Source: JACKII01 sp965202745 (GTDB lineage: Bacteria > Pseudomonadota > Alphaproteobacteria > Bin95). From it: DNA of 64,000 bases. A model generated the notes under the pieces. That model worked only from the letters and a program-made list of their open reading frames with translations, was not told the origin of the DNA and did no database searches. The position numbers and the translations under genes are program-made. The stretch's first letter is position 1; each line of letters starts with the position of its first letter. Location: the NCBI GenBank assembly GCA_965202745.1, contig CBDBCB010000016.1:150500-214499 (forward strand). The letters are read 5' to 3'. This document shows, piece after piece, positions 44,051 through 53,830 of this stretch.

Positions 44051-44627
44051 CATGGTTTTTTGCGTGATTGCGTTGGGAAATACCCCATTTTTCCGAATCT
44101 CGTTGTTTCGGTTTGGATGGAATCAATGCACCGGATGCTCCATTCCCGTTGAAAGCAAAACCGATGCTTTTGCTTGGTAGTGCCATCCTGTCTTGCGCAC
44201 TGCCTCCGCCGGGGGCAATGGGCTTTTGCTGAGTATCTGCGTACAGCATATCTAGTGGTTTGATGGAAACGGATGGCACCTATCCGCTTCCATCGAACCA
44301 CCAACATATTGAAATTGTCGGCTGATTCACGAAGAACTTGCTGATGCAAGCGTTTCAATCAGACCACTAGCCATCTGCTCCTATGGGCGCATACCTATAT
44401 GATATTATGGTGACGGTTTGGCGGAACTTCCATGCCCCATAACGATTGTGGCGCACAGGGAACCGGAACCGTCTTTCCAGGTGGAAAAAGCGTCGCTCTC
44501 TGCCGTTGGTTTTTGGGAACGCGGCACCTGAATGCTACGACTGACCTACCAAAGCGTTACCAGTACCGCTGGTGAACAATCACAGCTTGGCAATTCATTG
44601 CCGCTGCACGGAATATTAGGCAGACCC
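44051..44627. other. 577-bp intergenic region with palindromic repeats
   Basis: Between IS256 copy 1 and the DUF2889 gene. It contains repeat copy C (44252-44370) and further partial dyads (ggatggaatcaatgcaccgg, gaaagcaaaaccgatgcttttgc). No gene recognised. Confidence 0.5.
44252..44370 (+). repeat. dispersed ctagtgg palindromic repeat, copy C
   Basis: Ends ctagtgg...ccactag. The left half is a hairpin (gtggtttgatggaaacggatgg with tatccgcttccatcgaaccac); the right half matches copy B core. Confidence 0.7.
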
Positions 44628-45227
44628 ATGACAGACTTTCCGAACGACCTCTCCGCCCCGGTAGCCCGCCAGCCACTGCACAAGCGGCAGGTAACATGCC
44701 AGGGGTACCTGCGCGAGGACGGCTTGTTCGATATTGAGGGCGAGATCACCGACACCAAAAGCTATGCTTTTGACAACCACTACCGGGGAGAGGTCGAGCC
44801 GGGCGAGCCGATCCACCATATGCGCGTGCGCATCACTGTTGACGACGAGTTGCGTATCCATGCGGCAGAGGCCGTCAGTATCTCAACCCCTTATGAGTTG
44901 TGCCGCGCGGCGGCACCCAATTTCGAGCGCCTGGTCGGGATCCGCATCGGACCTGGCTATATGCGCCGGGTGAAGGAACGCTACGGCCGCGACCAGGGCT
45001 GCACGCATATTCTGGAATTGCTGTACCCGCTCGGCACTACCGCTTTCCAGACGGTCTTTCCCTATCGTGAATACCAGCGCTGCCAGGAAGGGCAGGGTGA
45101 GGGCGAGTCCATGCGGAACGGGCCGCCCCTCAATTCCTGCTATTCTTTTTCCTCCAAACGGTCTATCGTGCAGCATCCTTGGCCCGACCGCTATGATGGC
45201 CCGGAAGACGAGAATGCTGCGGCCTAG
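44628..45227 (+). CDS. DUF2889 family protein
   Basis: 199 residues from ATG 44628. Conserved blocks: KRQVTCQGYLREDGLFDIEG, YRGEVEPGEPIHHMRVRITV, CRAAAPNFERLVGIRIGPGY and GCTHILELLYPLGTTAFQTV, all typical of DUF2889 (cytoplasmic, function unknown, often beside acyl-CoA or aromatic catabolic genes). The stop codon TAG lies within the first bases of repeat copy D, showing how close that repeat inserted. Upstream frame to 44532 is probably untranslated. Confidence 0.8.
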   Translation: MTDFPNDLSAPVARQPLHKRQVTCQGYLREDGLFDIEGEITDTKSYAFDNHYRGEVEPGEPIHHMRVRITVDDELRIHAAEAVSISTPYELCRAAAPNFERLVGIRIGPGYMRRVKERYGRDQGCTHILELLYPLGTTAFQTVFPYREYQRCQEGQGEGESMRNGPPLNSCYSFSSKRSIVQHPWPDRYDGPEDENAAA

Positions 45228-45344
45228 TGGTCTGATCGAAACGTTCGCGTCCTAAGCGTTTCATCTATCAGCCTACTTTCTAAATTTGCAGGTGGTGCGA
45301 TTCAGCAAACGGATGGGGCCCATCCGTTTCCATCGAACGGCTAG
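45224..45344 (+). repeat. dispersed ctagtgg palindromic repeat, copy D
   Basis: Starts ctagtggtctgatcgaaacg and ends with the hairpin aaacggatgg-ggcc-catccgttt and tcgaacggctag. It overlaps the stop of the DUF2889 gene. Confidence 0.7.
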
Positions 45345-45406
45345 GCGCGGCAAAGGCATCCTTCTATAAAGGGCATCCGGTTTATGACGGCTTTAGGAGC
45401 CAACCC

Positions 45407-46933
45407 ATGTCTGCCACCACCATCCGCGACCTGCTGCGCATCGGCGCGGCCGACGCCCCTGCCATCGGCGCGCCAGAGCGTCCGCCGCTTATCTACGCCG
45501 GGTTAAATGCGCTGGCCGACGAGACCGGCCGCACGCTGAACGGCTTCGGTATTGGCCGCAATGACCGTATCGCCATCGTCCTGCCCAATGGCCCGGAAAT
45601 GGCGGCGGCGTTTGTGGTGATTGGCTCCTTCGCCACGACGGCGCCGCTCAACCCTGCCTACCGGGAGGACGAGTTCGCTTTTTATATGGACGACTTGAGC
45701 GCCAAAGCACTGGTGGTGATGGACGGTGACGAGACCCCGGCGGTTGCCGCTGCCAACCGACTCGGCACGCTGGTACTGCGCCTCACGGTGCCTTCCGATG
45801 CGCCTGCTGGCCATTTCGAGCTTTTCAGTGAGGATGGGGCCGACGGTACCGCCGCTTCCGTTGGGGAAGCCGCCGAAGGGGATGTGGCCCTGGTGCTGCA
45901 CACTTCCGGCACCACGTCGCGCCCGAAAATCGTACCACTTTCCCACGGCAATGTTTGCGCATCGGCCGGGCACATCGTGGATACTTTGGGGCTGGGCGCT
46001 GACGACAAGTGCCTGAATATCATGCCATTGTTCCATATTCATGGCCTGATGGCGGCTACGCTGTCTACCCTGGCGGCGGGCGGCAGTGTCTGGTGCACGC
46101 CGGGCTTCAACGCTTTGCGCTTTTTCGCCTGGACCGACGAGATTCAACCAACCTGGTATACTGCCGTCCCGACCATGCACCAAGCGATCCTGGCCCGTGC
46201 CCCGCGAAACAAGGAAGCGGTGGAGCGCCTGAATTTGCGCCTGATCCGCTCTTCCTCATCCAGCATGCCGCCACAGGTCATGGCCGCGCTGGAGGAAACC
46301 TTCGGCGCGCCGGTGATCGAGAGCTATGGCATGACGGAAGCCGCCCACCAGATGGCCTCCAATCTGCTGCGGCCAGGCGCGCGCAAGCCTGGGACGGTCG
46401 GTGTTTCGGCCGGTCCGGAGGTTGCCATTATGGACCTGGCAGGCAAGATTTTGGCTCATGGTGAGACAGGCGAAGTGGTGATCCGCGGCCCGAACGTGAC
46501 CAAGGGCTATGAGAACAATCCGGACGCCAATGAGGGTGCCTATACCGGCGGCTGGTTCCGCACTGGCGACCAGGGCATGATGGATAGTGACGGTTACCTA
46601 ACGATTACCGGCCGCCTGAAAGAAATCATCAACCGTGGCGGCGAGAAAATCTCTCCCCCGGAGGTCGACAACATTCTAATGGATCACCCGGCCATTGCCC
46701 AGGTTGTGACCTTCGCGATGCCGCACAAATCCTTGGGCGAGGAAGTGGCTGCTGCCGCCGTCCTGCGCGAGGGCATGGAGGCGACAGAGCAGGAAATCCG
46801 TGAGTTCGCCGCCACGCGGCTGGCGGACTTCAAGGTGCCGCGCAAGGTGCTGATCCTGGACGAAATCCCCAAGGGCGCGACGGGCAAGCTGCAACGCATC
46901 GGCCTGGCGGAGAAACTGGGGCTGGGTTCGTAG
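45407..46933 (+). CDS. acyl-CoA synthetase (AMP-forming; oxalyl-CoA synthetase/AAE3-like)
   Basis: 508 residues. Adenylate-forming motifs in order: LHTSGTTSRPKIVPLSHGN (A3, ~residues 164-182), IESYGMTEAAHQM (A5), GWFRTGDQGMMDSDGYLTIT (A7), GRLKEIINRGGEKISP (A8), and PKGATGKLQR (A10 Lys). Domain order and length resemble the AAE3/Pcs60 group, some of which activate oxalate, but substrate cannot be read from sequence. Stand-alone between repeat D and a ketopantoate-reductase-like gene. Intact. Confidence 0.85.
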   Translation: MSATTIRDLLRIGAADAPAIGAPERPPLIYAGLNALADETGRTLNGFGIGRNDRIAIVLPNGPEMAAAFVVIGSFATTAPLNPAYREDEFAFYMDDLSAKALVVMDGDETPAVAAANRLGTLVLRLTVPSDAPAGHFELFSEDGADGTAASVGEAAEGDVALVLHTSGTTSRPKIVPLSHGNVCASAGHIVDTLGLGADDKCLNIMPLFHIHGLMAATLSTLAAGGSVWCTPGFNALRFFAWTDEIQPTWYTAVPTMHQAILARAPRNKEAVERLNLRLIRSSSSSMPPQVMAALEETFGAPVIESYGMTEAAHQMASNLLRPGARKPGTVGVSAGPEVAIMDLAGKILAHGETGEVVIRGPNVTKGYENNPDANEGAYTGGWFRTGDQGMMDSDGYLTITGRLKEIINRGGEKISPPEVDNILMDHPAIAQVVTFAMPHKSLGEEVAAAAVLREGMEATEQEIREFAATRLADFKVPRKVLILDEIPKGATGKLQRIGLAEKLGLGS

Positions 46934-47073
46934 CTAGTCCGTGACCCATGCCTGGGAGCCTCCCCCGGGAATCGCGTTTTGTGTTGATCTCTCAGGCATA
47001 GGCTCCCGCCTCCGCGAGAGCGGTAGGCAAAGAAATGCGTCAGCGCTTCAAAGAAGGTGAAAGAGGCAAACCC

Positions 47074-48057
47074 ATGAAAATCGCGATATACGGCGCGGGC
47101 GCTATCGGCGCGCATCTGGGTGCGATGCTGGCGCGTACTGAGCACGAGGTTTCGCTGATTGCCCGCGGCCCACATCTGAAGGCGATGCAGGAAAATGGCC
47201 TGACCTTCCGCTCGGAAGAGGAGACGTTCACCGTCCATCCTACTGCAACCGACGACCCCGCCAGCCTCGGGCCGCAGGACTACGTCATCGTCACGCTAAA
47301 GGCGCACCAGTCCGCTGGCGTCGTCGATCTGATGAAGCCTCTGCTGGTGCCGGAGACCGCCGTCGTCACCTGCATGAACGGCGTGCCCTGGTGGTATTTT
47401 CATGGTCTGGGCGGTGATCTGGAAGGCAAGACGCTGGAGACCGTCGATCCCGGTCAGAAGCAATGGCGCGACCTGGGGCCGGAGCGCGCTATTGGCTGCA
47501 TCGTCTATCCGGCGACGGAGATCGTTGAGCCGGGCGTTTGCCAGCATATAAAGGGCAATACCTATTCTCTGGGGGAGCCTTCTGGCGAGCGGTCGGAGCG
47601 GGCGAAGGCCCTGTCTCAGGCGCTGATTGCGGGCGGTCTGCGCGCACCGGTGCGTACCGCTATCCGGGACGAGATCTGGGTGAAGCTATGGGGCAATCTC
47701 TGCTTCAACCCGATCAGCGCACTGACCCACGCAACCCTGGAGGACATCGGCACAGACCCCGGCGTGCGTGAGGTCATCATCAAACTGATGCAGGAAGGCC
47801 AGGCGGTCGGCGAGGCTCTGGGCGCCCGGTTCAAAGTGCCGCTCGAAAAACGCCTCCAAGGCGCAATCGACGTCGGCGCCCACAAAACCAGCATGCTGCA
47901 AGACCTGGAACGCGCCCGCCCGATGGAGATCGACGCGCTTGTCACCGCCGTAACCGAACTGGGCGACATCGTCGGGGTCGAGACGCCTATGCTCGACGCC
48001 GTGCTGGCGCTGGTGCAACTGCGGGCGAAGACCGCGGGGCTGTACCCGACGTCTTAG
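47074..48057 (+). CDS. ketopantoate reductase (2-dehydropantoate 2-reductase) family oxidoreductase
   Basis: 327 residues from ATG 47074. Rossmann NADPH site IAIYGAGAIGAHLGAMLA. Family residues NGVPWWYFHGLG and WVKLWGNLCFNPISALTHAT (catalytic Lys/Asn region) are present. Real PanE makes pantoate, but paralogues with NGVPWWYF are common next to catabolic genes, where the substrate is unknown. Convergent with a dipeptidase pseudogene. Intact. Confidence 0.8.
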   Translation: MKIAIYGAGAIGAHLGAMLARTEHEVSLIARGPHLKAMQENGLTFRSEEETFTVHPTATDDPASLGPQDYVIVTLKAHQSAGVVDLMKPLLVPETAVVTCMNGVPWWYFHGLGGDLEGKTLETVDPGQKQWRDLGPERAIGCIVYPATEIVEPGVCQHIKGNTYSLGEPSGERSERAKALSQALIAGGLRAPVRTAIRDEIWVKLWGNLCFNPISALTHATLEDIGTDPGVREVIIKLMQEGQAVGEALGARFKVPLEKRLQGAIDVGAHKTSMLQDLERARPMEIDALVTAVTELGDIVGVETPMLDAVLALVQLRAKTAGLYPTS

Positions 48058-48073
48058 TGTGTTGCCATTTCAT

Positions 48074-48096
48074 CCCCGGCCTTGAGCCGGGGCCGC
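48074..48096. terminator. hairpin between convergent genes
   Basis: ccccggc / gccgggg around loop cttga, in the convergent gap after 48057. Dispersed repeats of this form are common in alphaproteobacteria; it may serve both directions. No T-run. Confidence 0.4.
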
Positions 48097-48170
48097 TTTG
48101 GGCTGTTATCCACGCCGCGGTCCCGGCTTATCCTGCGGGTGGCCGGGAATGCGGAAGCGGTTGAAGCCGG

Positions 48171-49193
48171 CTACCCGCCCCAGATTTCTCCCAGCACGCG
48201 CATCCAGTTGCCGCCCAGGATCTTGCGCATCTCCTCCTCACTGAAGCCACGCGCAGCCAGCGCTGGGCCCAGATTAAAGAGCGTCTGTGGCGTCTCGATC
48301 CCTTCCGGAAAGATATAGGGTGGCGGCGGGTACTCGTCCGGCCGCCAAAGACCTGCCGCAACCAGCCCATTATAGCACCGTGTCGCCGACTCCAGACCCT
48401 CCACCAGATGCTAGCCGAGATAGTAGTCGATGCCGAGGCCGACATGATCGATCCCGATCAGGTCTACCTTGTAGGCGATATCGTCTAGGAACCGGTCCAT
48501 CCCCGGCTGGCCTTCCCAGACTAGCAGCGGTGGGAAACCGACCGTGCCGACGACGCCATCGGTCTCCGCGATTGCCTTCAGCAGATGGTCGGGGGCATTG
48601 CGGCGGCTGTCATGCACGCCTCTTGCGTTTGCGTGGCTGATGATGACTGGCGCTTCGGAGGCTTCTACGGCATCTAGGCTAGTCTGCACGCCGGTGTGAG
48701 CGCAATCGACCGCCATGTTCAGCCGGTTCAGGCGCTTGACCAGATTGACGCCGAAGTCGGAAAGCCCGGCATATGTCCGCTCGCTCGCGCCGCCGCCGAC
48801 CAGGTTCTTGCGGTTGTAGCAAAGCTGCGCCGCCCGCAGACCGGTGGCCTGATAGGCGTCTACCAGGTCCAGATTGTCCTCGAAAATCGCCGTGCTCTGG
48901 CAGTGCAGGATCAGGCCGATCTTGCCTTCAGCCTTGGCGTGCGTGATGTCGGCAGCCTGCCGGACGACGATGGTGTCGTCCCGCTCCGCCTCATACTTCA
49001 GCCAGCCACCCACCATCCCGAAGCCGGTGGAAGCATTGCCGCTCATGCCGCTGATCGTTGGCGCGACGGCGGTCATGCGCCCGTCGCGGCACCAGTCCAC
49101 ATAGCCCGCCTCCCGCAGCAGCGGGCAGGTTATGTCAATGACGATGGACTCGTCGTATATGCGTGCGCCGTCTTCGGCGGAGAGAGCCATCAA
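48171..49193 (-). pseudogene. membrane dipeptidase family (peptidase M19) with in-frame TAG
   Basis: From ATG 49193: YDESIVIDITCPLL..., DDTIVVRQAADITHAKAEGK, MAVDCAHTGVQTSLDAVEA, VIISHANARGVHDSRRNAPD, IGIDHVGLGIDYYLG. The TAG at 48411-48413 is followed in the same frame by HLVEGLESATRCYNGLVAAG to GGNWMRVLGEIWGG, the usual family end. M19 enzymes are zinc dipeptidases acting on D-amino acid dipeptides or other amides. The truncated form loses the last ~80 residues including part of the C-terminal fold. Coupled at its 5' end to the sulfurtransferase gene (4-base overlap). Confidence 0.85.
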
Positions 49194-50062
49194 TCAACCT
49201 CCATCGGCAGGTCGCTTCGGGCCCATTCCTGTAGGCTGGCGTCGTAGACCTGGACATTGTCCTGTCCCAGCAAGTGCATGATGAAGGCATCGCCACTGGC
49301 CGCAATGCCGCCTCCGCAGTAGGTGATGACCTGGGGGAAGGAGAGAGCGCCAATAGCCTCGAAGTTCTTGCGCAGGTCTCCCAACGGGCGGAATCGGTGG
49401 TTGTCCGCGGGGTCGGTCAGACTGCGTGCTGCCAGGCAGACGCTGCCCGGTATGCGGCCCGGACGGCCATAGCTGGTGCCGCTACCGGCGTGCTGTTCCT
49501 CGGTCAGGGCATTGAGTGTCAGGATGCCGGCGGCTCCCATGGCATCCCGTGTCTCTGCCAACCCGCAGAACAGCCCACGCCCGTCGGACAGGGTCAGGTC
49601 CAGAGCGCCGGAGGCCAATGCAGGGCCGCTTTCAGTCGGCAATCCGCTCGCTTTCCAGGCGTGCAGTCCGCCATCCAGTAGCGCGGCATTGTCAAAGCCG
49701 TAGTGGCGCAGCATCCACCATAGCCGTGCCGCCCAATGGGCGACGTCGGCGTAAAGGACCAGGTGGGTGTCATTGCCAACCCCGAGTTTGCTCATGGCAG
49801 CGGCAAAGGCTTCCTTGCCGGGCAGGGTGAAGCGTAGCGGGTTGGAGGTATCGCTCAAATCCTCGATCAGGTCGGCAAAGCCAGCGCCGGGGATGTGCTC
49901 TTCCTCGAACGCAGCCAGTCCGCTTTCTGCACGCATGTCGCCGCCGGGCAGGGGGTGCAGGGTCACCGTGCAGTCCAGCACTCTTACGCTTGGCTCATGG
50001 AGATTCGCGGTCAGCCAGTCCGCGGAAACCAAAGGTCCGAAGCCATTTAGCATTTCGCTCAT
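49190..50062 (-). CDS. sulfurtransferase (thiosulfate/3-mercaptopyruvate sulfurtransferase family)
   Basis: 290 residues with two rhodanese domains. The first has an inactive loop (HLVLYADVAHWAARLWWMLR); the second has the active cysteine in ITYCGGGIAAS (~residues 243-253). The CGGGIAA-type loop fits the SseA group rather than the thiosulfate enzyme (CRKGxT). It transfers sulfane sulfur, for example from 3-mercaptopyruvate. First gene of a leftward pair with the M19 pseudogene. Confidence 0.88.
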   Translation of the reverse strand: MSEMLNGFGPLVSADWLTANLHEPSVRVLDCTVTLHPLPGGDMRAESGLAAFEEEHIPGAGFADLIEDLSDTSNPLRFTLPGKEAFAAAMSKLGVGNDTHLVLYADVAHWAARLWWMLRHYGFDNAALLDGGLHAWKASGLPTESGPALASGALDLTLSDGRGLFCGLAETRDAMGAAGILTLNALTEEQHAGSGTSYGRPGRIPGSVCLAARSLTDPADNHRFRPLGDLRKNFEAIGALSFPQVITYCGGGIAASGDAFIMHLLGQDNVQVYDASLQEWARSDLPMEVD

Positions 50063-50143
50063 TGCAGTACCTCTCCTATGCTTGAAACAAGTCTGCCCCG
50101 GTGGCAGCGCTTTTCAGTCTGCCCTAATGGGAAGGGACCGTCG

Positions 50144-50521
50144 ATGATCAAAGGCAGCTGCCATTGCGGCTCCGTCGCGTTCGAGGTGACCGCATTGGCT
50201 GGCTCTATCGCCCATTGCCATTGTGAAACCTGCCGCAAAACCCACAGCGCAGCCTTCAATACGACTGCCGGGGTAAAGCGCGCGGACTTTGCCTGGACCA
50301 AGGGTGAAGGGGCGCTCCGCCACTACGAGTCGACACCGGGCAAAGTCCGCCATTTCTGCGGCAATTGCGGCGCGCACCTCATGGCGGAATGGCTGGAGCG
50401 GGACACCGTCATCATCCGGTTGGGCGTGTTGGATGCAGACCCCGGCGCGAGACCCGAACTTCATATCTGGACATCGTATGATGTGCCCTGGATGGCGCAT
50501 GGGTCTGGCTTAGGACGTTGA
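50144..50521 (+). CDS. GFA (CENP-V/glutathione-dependent formaldehyde-activating) family zinc protein
   Basis: 125 residues from ATG 50144. Cysteine pattern of the GFA fold: GSCHCGSVAFEV, HCHCETCRKTH, FCGNCGAHL, binding two zinc ions. The family was named for a glutathione-formaldehyde enzyme but most members have no proven activity. Precedes the transporter pseudogene. Upstream in-frame codons to 50078 have no support. Confidence 0.85.
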   Translation: MIKGSCHCGSVAFEVTALAGSIAHCHCETCRKTHSAAFNTTAGVKRADFAWTKGEGALRHYESTPGKVRHFCGNCGAHLMAEWLERDTVIIRLGVLDADPGARPELHIWTSYDVPWMAHGSGLGR

Positions 50522-50558
50522 CCGAAGGGCCGGGCAGCGCAGAGGCAGACCCTGACAA

Positions 50559-51416
50559 ATGACCCCGGTTACCCGCGGTATCCTCTGCATGATCGCTGGC
50601 ACCATGCTGCTGGCGACGTAGGACGCAATCGCCAAGTTGCTGACGGTGGACTATTCGCCGGGTGAGGTGATGGCGATCCGCAGTGCCTGTTCGTTCGGCT
50701 TGCTGGGGTACCTGGTATGGCGCGAGGGCGGTTGGGCCAGGGTCAAACCGAAGAGCCCGCGGCTGGTATGGGTCAGAGCCGTGCTCGGCTTCCTGACCAG
50801 TCTGGTAATCGTCACGTCCTTCATGAAGCTGCCGCTGGCTGATGCCATGGCAGTGCTGTTCGCAGCACCCATTTTTGTTGCCCTGCTGCAAGGCCCGGTG
50901 CTGGGGGAGAAGGTCGGCGGTGCCCGTTGGCTGATCATCCTGCTTGGGTTTTGTGGTATCCTGGCGATGTTGCGGCCAGGTCATGACGGCATTGACTGGG
51001 TAATGCTCTGGCCACTGGGGGCGGCGCTGCTGTCTGCCATCAGGGACACCGTCACGCGCAAGCTGGCAGGCGTCGACAGTTCGACCACCCTGTTGCTCTT
51101 CACCCAAATCGCGGGCGTGGTTGGCGGATTGCTGTTCTTTTCCTCAGAGACGCCCATTCCGGAATGGTGGCAGGTCGGAGCCTTCGTGGTGGGAGGCACG
51201 ATGGTGGGTCTGGCGCACTACCTGACCATCACGGCGTTTCATCTGGCACAAGGAGCGACGGTCGCGCCGTTCCGTTATTTCTCACTGATTTGAGGCGTTG
51301 TGTTGGGCTTCGCAATTTGGGGTGATATCCCCGACTGGTGGATCGCGGGCGGAACTCTTCTCGTGGTAGGCTCTGGTCTGGCGATGATGCAGTTCGAAAG
51401 GCGAAAGAAGACATAG
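50559..51416 (+). pseudogene. DMT/EamA-family transporter with two premature stops
   Basis: ATG 50559: MTPVTRGILCMIAGTMLLAT, then TAG at 50619-50621, then DAIAKLLTVDYSPGEVMAIR in the same frame and eight to nine further membrane helices (FLTSLVIVTSFMKLPLADAM, WLIILLGFCGILAMLRPGHD). After RYFSLI a TGA at 51291-51293 replaces what is usually Trp, and the frame continues GVVLGFAIWGDIPDWWIAGG to TAG 51416. Ten-helix EamA exporters of about 285 residues would be restored by fixing both codons. The true stop overlaps the next gene's GTG. Confidence 0.8.
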
Positions 51417-52744
51417 TGGCGAAGAGCAAGCTGAAACCCTTCCACCTGGCCCAATTCCTGGTTCACGGCCCGACCTATCACTCGCTCGCCATGTGGCGGC
51501 ACCCAAAGACCGACCACAAAAACTACGACTGGAAGAAGCCGGCGCTCTACCAGCACATCGCCCAAGTGTGCGAGCGGGGCGGCTTCGACATGGTGTTCTT
51601 CGCCGACCTGAACTACATCGCCGATACCTATGGCGGCGACATGGGGGCGGCCCTGCGCAACGCCACGCAAGCGCCGGAGCACGACCCGATCCCGCTCATG
51701 AGCTACATGGCGGCAGTGACGGAGAAGATCGGCGTCGCCTCCACCTTCAGCGTCAGCCATTCGCATCCATTCTATGTGGCGCGCATGTTTGCCACGTTGG
51801 ATCACCTGACCGGCGGCCGGGCAGGGTGGAACGTGGTGACGTCCATCAACAGCAACCTGGACAACAATTACGGCGCAGACCGCTTGCCCTCCGACCAGCG
51901 CTATGACCGGGCGCATGAGTTCATTCAAGTCTGCCGGGAGCTATGGAATTCCTGGGATGAAGACGCCGTGGTGATGGACCAGGCGAACGCTGTATTCGCC
52001 GATCCGGACAAGGTGCACCGCATCAACTTCGAGGGCGAGTATTTCCGCAGCCGCGGACCGCTGAACGTTGTTCGCTCGCCGCAGAACGGTCCGGCGATCC
52101 TGCAAGCAGGCACCTCGCCCAAAGGTCGGGATTTTGCGGCTAAGTACTCCGACGGTATCTTTGCTATACAGCCGCGGGCAGAGGATGCGGGCGAGTATCT
52201 GCGCTCCATCAAGGATCGGATGTGCGAACTGGATCGTGATCCGAACGAGTGCAAGATCCTGTTCGGTGCGCAACCGATTATCGGCCGTACGGAGACCGAC
52301 GCGCGGGCAAAGCAGCAGGAACACAACGATCTGGTGACCGTGGAGGGCGGCAAGGCAATCCTGTCCGCTCACCTGGACTTCGACCTGAGCGGTATCCCGG
52401 ACGACGCCATCATGCTGAAACGGAACGAGCCCCAGCTGGAGCGGATGCGCACCCGCTACCGCGACACGGATGGCCGTCCGATGACCCTGGCAGAGGTCGC
52501 GAGACGCCACGGCCAAAGCGTCAGTTTGCCCCAGATTGTAGGCACGCCCAAAAGCGTTGCTGACCAGATGGAGGAGTTCATGCGCACCGCCGACGGCGAC
52601 GGCTTTATGCTGACCGCCATCCACTCCCCCGGCGCAATTGAGGACTTCGTCGACAAGGTTGTGCCGATCCTCCGCAAGCGTGGCCTGGTGCGGGAGGAAT
52701 ACACCGGCACGACATTGCGGGATCACCTCACGCAGTTTGATTAG
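51416..52744 (+). CDS. NtaA/SnaA/DszA-family flavin-dependent monooxygenase
   Basis: 442 residues from GTG 51416. Luciferase-like TIM barrel with family segments HGPTYHSLAMWRHPKTDHKN, AFFADLNYIADTYGG-type (FFADLNYIADTYGGDMGA), GGRAGWNVVTSINSNLDNNY and LQAGTSPKGRDFAAKYSDGI. These match the NTA/DSZA/SNAA subgroup, which uses FMNH2 from a partner reductase to oxidise organosulfur or amino-polycarboxylate substrates. No flavin reductase is nearby. Start overlaps the upstream transporter stop (TAGTG). Intact; substrate unknown. Confidence 0.88.
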   Translation: MAKSKLKPFHLAQFLVHGPTYHSLAMWRHPKTDHKNYDWKKPALYQHIAQVCERGGFDMVFFADLNYIADTYGGDMGAALRNATQAPEHDPIPLMSYMAAVTEKIGVASTFSVSHSHPFYVARMFATLDHLTGGRAGWNVVTSINSNLDNNYGADRLPSDQRYDRAHEFIQVCRELWNSWDEDAVVMDQANAVFADPDKVHRINFEGEYFRSRGPLNVVRSPQNGPAILQAGTSPKGRDFAAKYSDGIFAIQPRAEDAGEYLRSIKDRMCELDRDPNECKILFGAQPIIGRTETDARAKQQEHNDLVTVEGGKAILSAHLDFDLSGIPDDAIMLKRNEPQLERMRTRYRDTDGRPMTLAEVARRHGQSVSLPQIVGTPKSVADQMEEFMRTADGDGFMLTAIHSPGAIEDFVDKVVPILRKRGLVREEYTGTTLRDHLTQFD

Positions 52745-52923
52745 CGCGAGGTGGCGCAATCAGGCGGTGTTTTTGTTGCTACGCCTATGCCGCCGATGCC
52801 GCCATCTTTGTCGGAGTTTGTCTGGCATTGACGAGCCGGGGACGGGTTTTCAGGGGCTCTCGGCACTGAGCAGGCGGTAAGTACGCTGCAAGCGATGGCA
52901 ATCGCGGCAAACATTCTGATCAT
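52741..52923 (-). CDS. small lipoprotein
   Basis: 60 residues: MIRMFAAIAIACSVLTACSV with lipobox LTAC, then a short polar chain (CQTNSDKDGGIGGIG). Its ATG overlaps the upstream stop (ATGA at 52920), suggesting coupling to the DUF6502-like gene. Its 3' end overlaps the convergent monooxygenase stop by four bases. Function unknown; coding status inferred from signal and coupling. Confidence 0.55.
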   Translation of the reverse strand: MIRMFAAIAIACSVLTACSVPRAPENPSPARQCQTNSDKDGGIGGIGVATKTPPDCATSR

Positions 52924-53741
52924 CGGTCGTTCCCCCCAGCTTTGAAATAAACGAATGCGCCACAGCGGAACCGTCCAGTTGCCGTCGGCTTGCTGGCGTC
53001 AAGGCGCTGCAGCCGAAGAGCGTGCTCATTGATCTCGGCCAATGCTTTGGATTGGATGGAGCGGGCTAAGGTTTCGAGCTCATCCAGCGATTCCGGCGAA
53101 AGTTGGTTGTAGTGCACCGCTCGCTCATAAAACGGCCCCAGTTCCGGCGCTGCCAGCACATTGGTGGCTGCTGCTGCTGCATGGTCGCCGAGATTCATAC
53201 CAAAATAGTGCAACAGCACTTCGTTATCGCCCGATGGCACATAGCTGGCGGCAGCCAGTGAGACTTCATCCGTTTCGTTGTTGAGAGTTGCAGCGCCCTG
53301 CCGGATTAATTCGTCCAGCAAGGTCCGGGGATGAATATCCCTGGTGGTGGTTTGACAAAACTCTTCAAAGGAAGGGCCGCTCGCTGCCCTCAGACGGGGA
53401 AGCGAGGCCGGGTTTCCATCCTCGTCCTGATAGACGCTATCGGCGGTCCACATTGCTATCAAACGGGGGATCGGTCCAATGGAACCCGGCAATTGTGAAT
53501 TGTGGTCCTGCCTTAGTGCTTTGACGTCTTTGCGCTGTAGTCCGGTCAGGATGCTGACGCGGCTGTCGGTTGGTTTCAGACGCAATCGCAACGCCAGATG
53601 CTCTGCTTCGGAAACAAGCAGTGTTTTCATGAGCAGCTGAATCTCCGGAAAGCGAATACCCCGCTGGAGCAACAGCCTCATTAGCGGCGCAAACACGCGG
53701 GAGGCCGCGCTTTTAACGGTGGGGGAGCTTGAGTTGGTCAT
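52920..53741 (-). CDS. DUF6502-like protein
   Basis: 273 residues from ATG 53741. Cytoplasmic, with an N-terminal helix-turn-helix-like region (MRLLLQRGIRFPEIQLLMKT, DSRVSILTGLQRKDVKALRQ), then PRLIAMWTADSVYQDEDGNP and RDIHPRTLLDELIRQGAATL. The overall plan resembles DUF6502, a family of possible DNA-binding proteins in Proteobacteria. Coupled to the small lipoprotein gene and divergent from the lipoprotein pseudogene at 53831. Family name is moderately sure; role unknown. Confidence 0.6.
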   Translation of the reverse strand: MTNSSSPTVKSAASRVFAPLMRLLLQRGIRFPEIQLLMKTLLVSEAEHLALRLRLKPTDSRVSILTGLQRKDVKALRQDHNSQLPGSIGPIPRLIAMWTADSVYQDEDGNPASLPRLRAASGPSFEEFCQTTTRDIHPRTLLDELIRQGAATLNNETDEVSLAAASYVPSGDNEVLLHYFGMNLGDHAAAAATNVLAAPELGPFYERAVHYNQLSPESLDELETLARSIQSKALAEINEHALRLQRLDASKPTATGRFRCGAFVYFKAGGNDR

Positions 53742-53830
53742 GGTAAAAGGGGAAATAGCCCATTTATCCGTTGACAGGCAATGGCGATTCAATAGAACGG
53801 GCGGTTATCCAGTTTTATTGATGTTTCGTA